Source: Conchocele bisecta (taxonomy: Eukaryota > Mollusca > Bivalvia > Lucinida > Thyasiridae). Taken from it: 64,000 nt of DNA. The translations under genes were made by a program, and so were the position numbers. The stretch covers positions 1 through 64,000 of the forward strand of contig JAQRGA010000379.1 in assembly GCA_029237695.1 (NCBI GenBank), given 5' to 3'. The notes beneath the pieces are model-generated. The model was not told the DNA's origin. It saw nothing but the letters and a program-made list of their open reading frames with translations, and searched no databases. The stretch's first letter is position 1, and every line of letters begins with the position of its first letter. Shown here in pieces: positions 29,805 through 38,732 of the stretch.

Positions 29805-30101
29805 TTATTTAGTAGATGTTGGACTTTTAGCTATTACAGCACCCTTAAGCGCCTTGCCAGCTTTAAATGTTGCAACTTTAGAGGCAGCAATCTGGATTGC
29901 TGCGCCAGTTTGTGGATTACGACCTGTACGAGCAGCACGTTCTCTCACAACGAAAGAGCCAAAGCCCGTTAGTTGTACACTTTCACCTTTGGATAAAGTG
30001 CTAGTAATAGCATCTGTTGTAGCATTTAATGCACGAGTTGCGTCTACTTTAGAAATGTTAGCTTGTGATGTAATCGCATCGATTAGTTGTTGTTTGTTCA
30101 T
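29805..30101 (-). CDS. HU-family DNA-bending protein
   Basis: A complete 98-residue HU/IHF fold: [39 protein letters not shown] with the DNA-intercalating GRNPQTG arm, and [11 protein letters not shown] at the end. It compacts and bends DNA without strong sequence preference and can help integrase or Rep complexes. Possibly cotranscribed with the coiled-coil gene that follows. Intact, good AACATAACAT context with an AGAAAAAT leader. Confidence 0.92.
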   Translation of the reverse strand: MNKQQLIDAITSQANISKVDATRALNATTDAITSTLSKGESVQLTGFGSFVVRERAARTGRNPQTGAAIQIAASKVATFKAGKALKGAVIAKSPTSTK

Positions 30102-30289
30102 GTTATTTTTCTGTTGGTTTTAATTGTCAGGATAATTATACCAACACTATAAACATAGAAAACACATTCCAAGATTAATTTTTCAGATTTAGGTATATAA
30201 GAGATTTAAGAAGTTTATTAAATTTCTTATATTTAGGAAACTTATTAAAAATAATATATTTAATAAATAAATTAAAATATATATATAGT

Positions 30290-30303
30290 ATATAATTGTT
30301 ATA
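30290..30303. promoter_or_regulatory. Palindromic operator candidate, site 8 (14 of 15)
   Basis: ATATAATTGTTATA followed by A instead of T, one mismatch to the 15-bp word. It lies 30 bp before the ATG at 30333 that opens the partition region. Confidence 0.6.
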
Positions 30304-30332
30304 AAAACCATAATAAATCAATTGGGACTTAT

Positions 30333-30576
30333 ATGTTAGTGAAAGCAGGTGTTTATTTAAATATTGACAACAGAAAGAGTGCAGACAAGCGCAGAGATGC
30401 TTGTATTTCTAAATAAAGAAAAGTATTGCCATATTTGCGGACGAAAACTAGAACACCCAACCACAGTTGGTTGGGTGTTAAGCGATTGTTCCTGGCTATC
30501 TTGTGACAAGAATGATAGCGGAGCAATTAAAGCGTTCTTTGGTAAAGAGTGTACAAAGTATTTAACACAACAGGAA
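30333..30576 (+). pseudogene. Small zinc-ribbon-like protein ahead of ParA
   Basis: ATG at 30333 opens a short frame that breaks near 30400; the next frame has KYCHICGRKLEHP, a later C and KECTKYLTQQE, the spacing of a Zn ribbon (CxxC...C...C). That frame runs without a stop into the ParA gene, so as written the two proteins are fused; more likely they were coupled genes. Function unknown. Confidence 0.5.
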
Positions 30577-31256
30577 ATGAATATGAAAATTACAGTTTAC
30601 AACTCTAAAGGCGGAGCAGGAAAAACACCTATATCTACTAACTTTACGCTAGACGACAAGGGGTTTTATGGTGGTTGCAACTAATGATGAAATGATGGAA
30701 ATGATGAGTGTAACTCAATTTATAAATATATTCTTCCACACGATAGATTTGTTGAAGTTGATATGAACGAGTCTTTTCCTGATTTTGGCGAAACCACCAA
30801 TGTTGTGTTTGATTTGGCAGGTTCTATTAGTAAAAATTCAAAAAGCATTAAAAGCGCAATTGCAATGAGTGATGTGGTTATAGTTCCAATATCTTGTGAA
30901 TTGAAAAGCATGTTATATGGAAACAATACAATCCAAGAGGTAAAAAACATAAACCCCAAGGCAGTTATTTTAGTTGTAACAACCAAACTACAAAAACAAA
31001 GGGAGGATGTTTTTTCAAACGACTGGAAGCAAAGTAAAGAGTTTGTTGAAATACAGACATATATTGATAGTACGCTGCCTGGTCGTGTAGATTACTACTT
31101 ACCCCTAAAGGCATCAAAAGCATTTGACAATATTTTTGAAAAAAATAAAAAAAACAAAGCATCCAGCAATTAGCAAATTCTAACCCATTAGAAGCTCATA
31201 GCTACAAGGTTGTTTTAGAGCAGTTTAACAAAATATACAAGACACTGGGTTTGTAA
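30577..31256 (+). pseudogene. ParA-family partition ATPase, frameshifted
   Basis: Opens with MKITVYNSKGGAGKTPISTN, a deviant Walker A typical of ParA/Soj, with Pro where Thr is usual. After a break near 30665 the frame from 30763 includes VVFDLAGS (the motif with the ATP-sensing Asp), SDVVIVPISCE and AVILVVTTK. The C-terminal end follows a third frame from about 31150 to the TAA at 31254. ParA with the ribbon-helix-helix protein at 31460 would segregate the plasmid stage of the element. Confidence 0.75.
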
Positions 31257-31297
31257 AAAAAATCAGGTATTTTATTTAAACAAAAAAGGAGAACAGA

Positions 31298-31441
31298 ATG
31301 GCATTTTTAAAAAACAGTAACTTTAATAGAGAAACTGGAGCTGGAGGCTTCGTTAGATTAGCAAAGTTAATACAAGACCATACTTTTAATCAAGATTATT
31401 TATTAAAAACAATCGCCAGCAAGCAAAAACTTTTAGAATAA
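31298..31441 (+). CDS. Small unknown protein (47 aa)
   Basis: MAFLKNSNFNRETGAGGFVR with a ribosome site AAAAGGAGA nine bases upstream, ending KQKLLE*. Basic and short, between ParA and the ribbon-helix-helix gene and spaced as an operon member. No family recognised. Confidence 0.5.
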   Translation: MAFLKNSNFNRETGAGGFVRLAKLIQDHTFNQDYLLKTIASKQKLLE

Positions 31442-31459
31442 AAAAACGGAGAACAAAAG

Positions 31460-31692
31460 ATGAATAAACAAGATTTTTTAAATCAACACAAAAACGGCGG
31501 ACTTAAAGGTGAACCAGTTTTAAAAAGAGCAGGCAGACCTACGAAGCTTGACTCTGAAAAGTTTACAGAAAAGTAACAATAACACTTACTCAGGGGCAGT
31601 TTGAAAGCCTAGAAAAAAATATAGGACATGACCGCAATAAGACAGTTGTTCTTAGAGATATTTTGCAAAAATCAGGTATTTTAAATACCTAA
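31460..31692 (+). pseudogene. Ribbon-helix-helix partition partner, frameshifted
   Basis: ATG at 31460 after CGGAGAAC. The N-terminal arm is basic (RAGRPTKLDSEKFTEK); after a 1-nt shift near 31570 it continues VTITLTQGQFESLEKNIG and ending SGILNT, a strand followed by two helices as in ParG/Arc-type ribbon-helix-helix proteins. Next to ParA this is the expected centromere-binding partner. Confidence 0.6.
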
Positions 31693-31779
31693 ACATGATT
31701 AAAAAGAGGCTTATTATTTTAAAAATGAACTTTATCCGTTTTGTTGGGGTGTCTCTTTTAGCCGTGATGGTCGTTTAAT

Positions 31780-32151
31780 GTGGTTTGTTTTTTTTTGGTA
31801 AAAAATATAGATTTAAAATTAAAAAAAAGTCAATTTACTGAATTTAAATTCAAATTAAAACAATTTTTGAGTAGTAGTGGGGTAAGTCAAAATGCACTTG
31901 CTATAAAGGCTAACGTGCCACAATCCCAAGTTTGTAATTGGGCAAATGGCAAAGGATGCAGGTACACCAAAAATGCAAGAAAAGTAATTATTGCTATTGA
32001 GAATTATCGAAAAGAGAATGAGTGCGAATATTTTTCAATACCAGATGATTTACAGCAATCGATTAGATTAGTTTTAGATGGAAACCCAGAGCGTGAAAAG
32101 GTTTTGGTGGATATGATTAAATCTTTAGACCCTATATTAAAGCAGGCTTAA
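31780..32151 (+). CDS. Unknown HTH protein
   Basis: A 123-residue protein with an Xre-like core: FLSSSGVSQNALAIKANVPQ, SQVCNWANGKGCRYTKNAR, then a C-terminal helical tail. The Trp-Ala-Asn-Gly-Lys pattern matches lambda-repressor-type HTH proteins. The first ten residues (MVCFFLVKNI) are a doubtful start. It ends nine bases before the left inverted repeat of the toxin-antitoxin unit. Confidence 0.6.
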   Translation: MVCFFLVKNIDLKLKKSQFTEFKFKLKQFLSSSGVSQNALAIKANVPQSQVCNWANGKGCRYTKNARKVIIAIENYRKENECEYFSIPDDLQQSIRLVLDGNPEREKVLVDMIKSLDPILKQA

Positions 32152-32159
32152 ATTTGATT

Positions 32160-32184
32160 TAGGTGTGACTGCTACATAATACCG
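32160..32184 (+). repeat. Left 25-bp terminal inverted repeat
   Basis: The sequence TAGGTGTGACTG followed by CTACATAATACCG is matched in inverse orientation at 32987-33011 with 24 of 25 identities. The pair encloses exactly one toxin-antitoxin operon. Confidence 0.75.
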
Positions 32185-32247
32185 AAAAACTAAAACTTTT
32201 TAATAAAAATACTACATAAAATATAACAAATATGTTATAATATTGAT

Positions 32248-32659
32248 ATGAATTACAAGATAAGCTATTTTAATGATACGGTGCAAAACGACATTTTAAA
32301 TTTACCAGCGTCTCTGTTATCTAGGTATTTAAAGTCTACAGATATGATGTTAATTCACGGCTCAAATTTAGGTCACCCGCACACTAAATCACTAAATCAC
32401 TAAATCACTAAATCACTAAATCACTAAATCACTAAATCACTAAATCACTAAATCACTAAATCACTAAATCACTAAATCATTAAATAATGGGTTGTTTGAA
32501 TTGAGATTAAAAGGCAAAGATGGGATAGCGAGGGTTTTTTATTGTACACAGGTAAATCAAGAAATTATTATGTTGCATTCTTATGTAAAAAAATCTCAGA
32601 AAATACCTAAAAATGTTTTACAAATCGCACTAACTAGACTAAAGGAGATAAAAAAATGA
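32248..32659 (+). pseudogene. HigB/Gp49-like toxin interrupted by a tandem repeat
   Basis: The two halves belong to the phage Gp49/HigB-like toxin family: KISYFNDTVQNDILNLPASL at the start, then after the repeat GLFELRLKGKDGIARVFYC and YVKKSQKIPK near the end. These toxins cut mRNA in translating ribosomes. The reading frame is broken by the ACTAAATC repeat at 32383-32478: three or more units always create a TAA, in every frame. The last codon overlaps the antitoxin start (ATGA), the usual coupling. Confidence 0.75.
32383..32478 (+). repeat. Microsatellite: 12 units of ACTAAATC inside a toxin gene
   Basis: Twelve perfect 8-bp units at 32383-32478, then a degenerate unit ATTAAATA. Homologous proteins need only one unit at this point. 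Such a tract changes length by slipped-strand mispairing, so it can turn the gene off and, rarely, back on. Confidence 0.9.
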
Positions 32660-32946
32660 TGACACACACACAATTAAAACAGCAAGCACTTTCTAATGCC
32701 AATGTAAAAAAAGAATACGATAAGTTGACTTTAGAATTTAGCCTTCTTAATCAAATGTTGTTAGCTAGAAATAATGTCGGACTTAGCCAAACAGAAGTGG
32801 CTAAAAGAATGGGGACAAAACAAACAGCAATTACCAGGCTTGAATCATCTCTTGCAAGTGGCAAATTGTCGCCATCTCTTGCAACAATCAATAAGTACGC
32901 CAATGCGGTTGATTGTGATATTGATATTAAGTTTATTCACAGGTAA
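32656..32946 (+). CDS. Xre-family antitoxin
   Basis: A complete 96-residue antitoxin with a clear HTH: LLARNNVGLSQTEVAKRMGT, KQTAITRLESSLASGK and LATINKYANAVD. It pairs with the Gp49-like toxin, overlapping its stop by four bases. In the family it binds the toxin and represses the shared promoter. Here the antitoxin is intact while the toxin is interrupted, the opposite of the HigBA pair at 21.5-22.3 kb. Confidence 0.85.
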   Translation: MMTHTQLKQQALSNANVKKEYDKLTLEFSLLNQMLLARNNVGLSQTEVAKRMGTKQTAITRLESSLASGKLSPSLATINKYANAVDCDIDIKFIHR

Positions 32947-32986
32947 CCAAAAATAGCATTTAACTATAGTAGTTTTTCTACAATTA

Positions 32987-33011
32987 CGGTATTATGTAAC
33001 AGTCACACCTA
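32987..33011 (-). repeat. Right 25-bp terminal inverted repeat
   Basis: Inverse of 32160-32184 with one mismatch. The following bases (AGAAATTAACCAAAATTTCC) are themselves repeated in diverged form at 33360-33382. Confidence 0.75.
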
Positions 33012-33529
33012 GAAATTAACCAAAATTTCCATAAAATAACCTCATTAATAATATTTATATTGAAAATTCAAAACGCTTTATTGTAATGACTGACTTATTT
33101 ATTGAAATAGATAAACTTTGTTTTAAAGTGAATGAGTAAAAAACCCCCCATGGCCTTAGATAAATTTACAGGTAAAAAATAAAGATACAACTCTCATATT
33201 ACCAACCCTATATAAAGTAATACTCCTGCCAAACATATTATCAAATAAACTATTCATTCTATCTTGTATGTTTATTTGACAATTACCCTCGTTTAATCTA
33301 AATGTAAATACATTAAAATAACCCCTACAGTCACCATACCAATATATGTAAGCAGTTACACCTAAAGTCTAACCAAAATCCTCATAAAATATGAAATATT
33401 GAGCTTTTTCTTTGTTCCCTTTGTTTCCTTTGTTGTTAATGTTGTTAAGTTTGCCAGCTTGCTGGCAAATCCCTTTGTTCCCTTTGTTCCCTTTGTTCCT
33501 TTTGTTAATACCGCCAAAGTATCATCTAA
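33012..33529. other. Gene-poor region with repeats and a hairpin
   Basis: No supported gene. It contains a third, diverged copy of the inverted-repeat end (about 33345-33391, GCAGTTACACCTAAA), a perfect hairpin TTTGCCAG-CTTG-CTGGCAAA (33450-33469), and CCCTTTGTT tandem repeats on both sides of that hairpin (33413-33448 and 33470-33504). It may be the remains of a repeat-ended element. Confidence 0.6.
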
Positions 33530-33904
33530 TTAATTTTTTAATATCTCTTCTTTAAATATATCCCAAAATATAAGCATAAATGAAATAAGCAATATATTTG
33601 ATTTTGTGTCAATGCTTACTGTGTAATAAGGCAACGCTTGAATATTATTATTCTTGATGTTGGGCGCTAACTTAATTTTTAATGGACACTTTAAGTGGGT
33701 GTATCCGTTCCACTTATTAACCACAAGAGAACAAACCTTCGGAAAGCCTAAATCAGTATCTAATAATTCATTAATCGTAATAAATTTAAAAATAAAAGCA
33801 TCTTCATTTGCGCCAGCAATTACAATTTTAAATTTATCTTTTAAGTCGATATCAGATTTAACATTAACACCGCCGTAAATGAAGTTTTTAATTACTAACT
33901 GCAT
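33530..33904 (-). CDS. Unknown protein with C-terminal membrane helix
   Basis: A 124-residue beta-rich protein (VIKNFIYGGVNVKSDIDL, KFKIVIAGANEDAFIF) ending with NILLISFMLIFWDIFKEEIL, a possible membrane helix or buried amphipathic segment. No family recognised. Divergent from the gene at 34133, with two operator-like palindromes between them. Confidence 0.5.
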   Translation of the reverse strand: MQLVIKNFIYGGVNVKSDIDLKDKFKIVIAGANEDAFIFKFITINELLDTDLGFPKVCSLVVNKWNGYTHLKCPLKIKLAPNIKNNNIQALPYYTVSIDTKSNILLISFMLIFWDIFKEEILKN

Positions 33905-34012
33905 TTTTTCCTGTTTTTTCTAATTCTACTCCATCAATCTTACGATAGGCCTGTTCGATTGTAATAGGTGTTATATAAGGGTTTTTTATCATTTATTATT
34001 TAGTTTAATAAA

Positions 34013-34027
34013 ATATAACAATTATAT
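34013..34027. promoter_or_regulatory. 15-bp palindromic operator candidate, site 9
   Basis: ATATAACAATTATAT, 109 bp upstream of the minus gene starting at 33904 and 106 bp upstream of the plus gene at 34133. A partial relative, ATATAATTGTTAAT, follows at 34051-34064 and would serve the plus gene. Confidence 0.65.
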
Positions 34028-34132
34028 ACTACATAGTATATAATATCTTTATATAATTGTTAATAACAACATAACAATCAGTTTAGTTGTGTTATTGTTT
34101 TATAAACCAAACCAAATGGAGAAAAAAATAAT

Positions 34133-34624
34133 GTGTTTTTATTAAAAGAGAATCAAGCGTTTAATACTTTTGCAAGCAAGGACGCAGAAAAAAACGAAGT
34201 TCAGGGTGTTGGCGAAAAAGCTTACATCCAAGTTTCTGTTTCGGCGTTGGAGTAGCAACAAAAACGCTGATGGGAGTTATAAGAAGAAAGGCGATCAAGG
34301 CTATGAAGTGCCAGTATTTGCAATTGCTTTTGGTGAGACCGCACAACAGATTTCAGATGCTTTGAAGGCTGCCGCTGTTGAAGCAGGTGAGGGTGAGGCT
34401 GTTAAAGTTGCATTTAAGACGGGCAAGGGTTGTTATGTTAAGAAAATGAGCACACTTCCCCAGGTAAGGATACAGCAACTTACCATGACAATTATATTTT
34501 TGGTAAGGTTAAGGTTATGGATCTTGGAAGTAAGCAAGAAGAAGCCACAGAAGTTGCTGATAAGGTTGATTTAAATGCAGAAAAAGATCAAAAGCCAGCT
34601 AGTAAGCCTAAGCCATCTATGTAG
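34133..34624 (+). pseudogene. Unknown abundant-type protein, GTG start, frameshifted
   Basis: The GTG at 34133, after TGGAGAAA, starts FLLKENQAFNTFASKDAEKN; the ATG two bases earlier stops at once. One break near 34253 and another near 34460 split about 163 residues. The middle is Ala-rich (GETAQQISDALKAAAVEAG) and the end is Lys/Glu-rich. The strand-loop pattern VGEKAYIQVSVSALE and YIFGKVKVMDLG would suit an OB-fold DNA-binding protein, but this is only a guess. Followed by a strong terminator. Confidence 0.5.
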
Positions 34625-34681
34625 CTTGTAACCTTATTTTATAGTGTGACAGATACATTTTGATTAATGTTTTCTATGCAT

Positions 34682-34743
34682 AATCAAAAAAAACCCATTT
34701 ATTTTTTTGTGTTAATAAATGGGAAATGGGTTTTTTTTTGATT
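34682..34743. terminator. Strong bidirectional terminator
   Basis: A-rich arm AAAAAAAACCCATTT pairs with AAATGGGTTTTTTTTT, and an inner stem CCCATTTATT/AATAAATGGG gives an alternative fold. T runs on both strands make it a terminator for the gene ending at 34624 and possibly from the right. Confidence 0.8.
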
Positions 34744-34777
34744 ATAGAGAATTTTATTAAAAAAAAGGAGTGCTAGT

Positions 34778-35417
34778 ATGAATAATAAAACTAAGAGAAT
34801 AGTTGCATGGGCGTTTATCGTTAACACCAGTTTTTTTTTGTTTTTTTACTATAACTAGTGTTAATAGTGGTGCCATTATTAACAAATCGAACAATCATCA
34901 ACAAGGTGATATTGAACAACTAAAAGAATTAATTATAAGCAGACTTAATTTAATTCATGAACTGTCATCAAAATGGAACTGAAAACAAAATAATTATTAG
35001 CGAACTAACAACCTTAAGATTATTACAAGATGCTTATATCCAAGTGGTAGCTGATACCAACAGTCGCAAGAATAATAGTTTTTCTTCGCCAATAAAACGT
35101 GCTGTAAATCCAAGTTTTTCAACATACGCAACGACGAGTGGCTAGTAGAAGTAGAGAAGCAAGGGCAATTGCAAAAAGAAGAACAAGTAAGTTTAAATTA
35201 CCTCAAGCAATACATTAAAGGCTTAAAAACATTAGATATTAATTTAACAAAATCAGAATATAAAGCTTTCAAAGCAATTAAAACAAAAAAAGAATTTTTA
35301 AGATTCCATAAATCCATGCTGTACAAACATAAAAAATCATTAACACCTCAAAAGCCACTTAAAAGTAATAATAAAAAAGCAGATAACAGTAGCAAATCCA
35401 CATGTTCAGTTTTTTAA
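34778..35417 (+). pseudogene. Unknown membrane-anchored protein before the coupling protein
   Basis: ATG at 34778 after AAAGGAG opens a membrane helix (AWAFIVNTSFFLFFYY). Frames then change near 34845, 34965 and 35140; the last part is a basic coiled-coil tail (YLKQYIKGLKTLDINLTKSE) ending at 35417. Together about 210 residues. Its stop is four bases from the coupling-protein start, so it is probably a transfer gene of the same operon. Not recognised. Confidence 0.45.
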
Positions 35418-35421
35418 AATA

Positions 35422-37894
35422 GTGCAACAATTTACTCCACCGCCTAGAAGTAAGGCAGAATATTTACAAGGCAGCGCAATACAAAATAATGCGTTTATTC
35501 GTGATACAAGAACTTTTTATGAACAAATAGTAGACGCTTTAACCAACCCTATTAGCAATAGCATGGTTCAAGTTCTTATAGTTGTTATTGCCTTTACCAG
35601 CTCTATTCTTTTGTGGTTTGCGCCATTTTTTTTATTAAGGACTTCAAAGTATAGTCAATTCAAGAAAATCTATAATTTTATCGGCGCCATATCGATTGCC
35701 AGCGCATAAAAACCCAAAGCAGACAGATTACAACCAACCTATACCAGGTACAGGCGATAGAAAATTCTTTAAAGCTATGGGGTCAATTTATTTAGGTAAT
35801 TGTAAAATTACTGGACAACAGTGCTGGGTATCACAACAAGACCTGCTAACGCATAGCCTTATATTAGGTGCTACTGGCTCTGGTAAGACAGAGACATTAA
35901 TTGGATATGTGGCTAATGTTCTCTCAAGGGGTTTCTGGCGTTATGTATATTGACGCTAAGGCAGCACCAAAGTTATATGTGCAAATATCAGCTATTGCTA
36001 AAAGACTTGGAAGGGAAGATGATTTACTTGTAATCAATTACTTAACGGGCAACAAAGGGGTTGTTAAGGAAAACAAGCATACAAGAAAGACTAGTAAGTT
36101 GTCAAATACTAACAACCCATTTGCTAAAGGCTCTGCGGATTCTATTATTCAACTTCTTAAAGCGTTCTTACCTAGTGACTCTGGTGCGAATAGTATTTTT
36201 TCAGATAAAGCAGAGGCATTTATGCAGGCATTAATTTATGCACTTTGTGATTTAAGAGATCTTGGAGGTATGGAGCTGGGGTCTGGGGTTATTTTTAAAT
36301 ATATGGAGTTAGATAAGATTTGTGAACTGGTATTAGATAATAAAAATGCACTAACAAAAAAAACAAGAGAAGGGCTTGTGAATTATTTAAAGGCAGGCAT
36401 ATCTTATGATTTAGCAAAAAAAGCAGCAGATCAAAATGATGCTGTAATAGATCAACACGGATATGCAAAATCTTATTATGCTAAAACATTGTCATCATTA
36501 CAAGATGTTTATTCGCATATTTACTGGACTGTTGGTGGTGAGGTAGATTTTATTGATGTGATTTTAAATAATAGAATTTTGATAGTTCTTTTACCTTCAT
36601 TAGAAAAGTCAGAGCCAGAATTAAGTACGTTGGCAAAGTTAAATCTATTTGGTATAAAAAATGCACTTTCGCCTGGTTTAGGATCAACACTAGAGGGAAA
36701 CACAGATAGTGTGGTCCATAACCTTCCTTCTGCGGAGCCAGAACTATGATGCTCAACATTAATGATGAATATGGGTATATGTCCGTTAAAGGCTTTGCCA
36801 TTGTTGCAGCACAAGCTCGTGGACTAGGATTAGGTGCTGTGTTTGCGGGACAAGATTTTGCGGGCTTTAAGAGGGGTGATGTTGGTGAGGCTGATCAAGT
36901 TTGGGCAAATACAAGGCTTAAGCATTTTATGGCGCTTGAAGACATAGAGACGCTAGACAAAGTTGGTAAAATGTTTAAGCCTGTTAAGTCTGCCATGGCA
37001 AGAAGGTATAACGCTAAACAAGGACTAAACTTAGCGGGGCAATATGATGAAGACCAAGGTATTGAAATTGCCGATGTTGATAGAATTGACACTGAAGACA
37101 TAACACGACAATTGGAAGGAGAATCTCATTCTTCATTAAAAGGCAAACTTACAAGATTAGAAGCATTTTATGCTGAGCCAGATATCGAGTCGATATTTTC
37201 AAAAAAGTTTGGAGAAGAGACAATATTTGTTAATCAATTTGTATTTATTTCAGCACTTGTCAAAGAACACATTAAAGAAAGAGACAAACATCAAGAGGAA
37301 ACTTCTGCCAACGAGCCTCAAAGTAGTTCCACTAGAACTATGGGTACTAGTGGTAGATCGTTATCAGAAACACCTGTTTTTAGCGGCCACAATAGCACCA
37401 ATAATAAAGTTTTATCTTTACAAGATAATAAGAATAACAAAGAAGCGGAGAAAACAAACAAACAAACAGCACAAATGAAAGCCCAGGTGTTGGCAGAAAA
37501 ATCCGCTATGCAGGTGGATGAGGCTGCACACATTGATTCAACCCAAATACCAGATATTAATCATCAAACAGAATTATCACCACCTCCTATAGATTCAATA
37601 CCAATAGAACAAAACAAAGCCAGAGATGCCAAAGCGTCATTGGCTAGAGTTGTTAACAGGAAAGAAACAGATGTACCTACAAATAACAACAAGGGCATCA
37701 ATCAAATTATAGAAGCTTCTGCCTCTTCAGATGGCGTTGAATCAGATGTTATGCTTAAGTATGAGCTAGAGACTAAACCAACAGACAGTGTTAAAGTCAT
37801 CAAAGCCGATTATATAGATGCCAAAAACAATGTCGTTCCTGATAGTGTTAAGATGTCTGGTTCTGAGCTTGATAACATTCTTGCTAACATGTAG
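35422..37894 (+). pseudogene. Type IV coupling protein, DotL/IcmO-TrbC type, frameshifted
   Basis: N-terminal membrane helices (MVQVLIVVIAFTSSILLWFA) lead to a TraD/DotL-type ATPase: LILGATGSGKTETLIGYV (Walker A, about 35863), GVMYIDAKAAPKLY, and LNINDEYGYMS (Walker B, about 36750), then IVAAQARGLGLGAVFAGQ and FMALEDIETLDKVG. The C-terminal 250 residues are a low-complexity, Gln/Ser-rich tail like those that bind substrates or chaperones in DotL. The protein would bring the relaxosome to the secretion channel. Breaks near 35705, 35930 and 36745. Length about 820 residues fits DotL. Confidence 0.85.
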
Positions 37895-37903
37895 AAAAAA
37901 AAT

Positions 37904-38663
37904 AATGGAAATATTAATAGTAGAATCACCAACCAAAGCAGATGCTATTAGTAATTTCTTAAATATACCTGTTTTTTCTACATGTGGCGTATTTTTAACT
38001 TCAACACTATCAGACGTTAGTTTCGTTAATAGAAAGATTGTTGAGAACAGGAAATTAAATATAAATAAAGCGAAATTCATTAATGACATTGTGGCCTATA
38101 TTGATAAATATAATCAGCAATATCAAATAACTATTACCTAGCAACTGATATTGATGAACAGGGTGATGAAATAGCATTTGATATTGCTGATTATATAACT
38201 AATAATATTACCAACAAAAGCACACTAATATTTAAAAGAATTAACTTAAATTCAATAACACAATCTGAGGTTGTTAATAAGGTTAATAACGCACCAGCCC
38301 CAGTCACTCTACCAAAGTTACACCAAGAGGCGAAAGTAGCACAATCTAGGCGTGTTAGAAACGCCATTGTTGCAAGCCATTATATAGATGCTGGTGCGGT
38401 TTGGTTTGGGTACAGTGTCAGCAAGCGTTCTTAAAACTATTAAAGACGGTAATTTTATTATTGGTGAGATGAATTTGGTTATCAAAACTAACCAAGGAAA
38501 CTTTAAAACAAGTGTTGACATAACTATAAATAATTTTAAATTGTGGCAAGAAAGAAAACAACAACTAGAAGAATACGCCTTTTCTTTGGGAGCTGAAATA
38601 GTTGAGAGCAAAATTCAGTTTGATGAGTTGCAAGGCTTCGATGAAATCATTATAAAAATATAA
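37904..38663 (+). pseudogene. TOPRIM protein resembling a truncated topoisomerase IA
   Basis: Opens MEILIVESPTKADAISNFLN, the Glu motif of TOPRIM domains, and after a break near 38140 has ATDIDEQGDEIAFDIADY, the DxD motif. It then follows the type IA topoisomerase order (a RRVRNAIVASHYIDAG stretch, then after a break near 38395 FGLGTVSASVLKTIKDG) and ends at 38663. Type IA enzymes need a later domain with the catalytic Tyr; the whole protein is only about 250 residues, so that domain is missing or provided elsewhere. Ten bases after the coupling protein. A small TOPRIM transfer protein is a plausible role. Confidence 0.65.
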
Positions 38664-38672
38664 CAATTATAT
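38658..38672. promoter_or_regulatory. 15-bp palindromic operator candidate, site 10
   Basis: ATATAACAATTATAT overlapping the stop of the TOPRIM gene and 60 bp upstream of the ATG at 38733. More TATA-rich sequence follows. Confidence 0.65.
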
Positions 38673-38732
38673 AATATACTTATATATTATTATATAATAT
38701 AAACACATATATAAAAAATAAGGTACAAAAAT

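Noticed and set aside
32383..32478. Regular short repeats that could suggest a CRISPR array
   Set aside because: The unit is only 8 bp with no spacers, and it lies inside a toxin gene, so it is a microsatellite.
33413..33510. CCCTTTGTT repeats and TTTGCCAG hairpin as a replication origin or integron site
   Set aside because: No Rep, DnaA-box pattern or integrase-type core site is visible; kept only as repeats.
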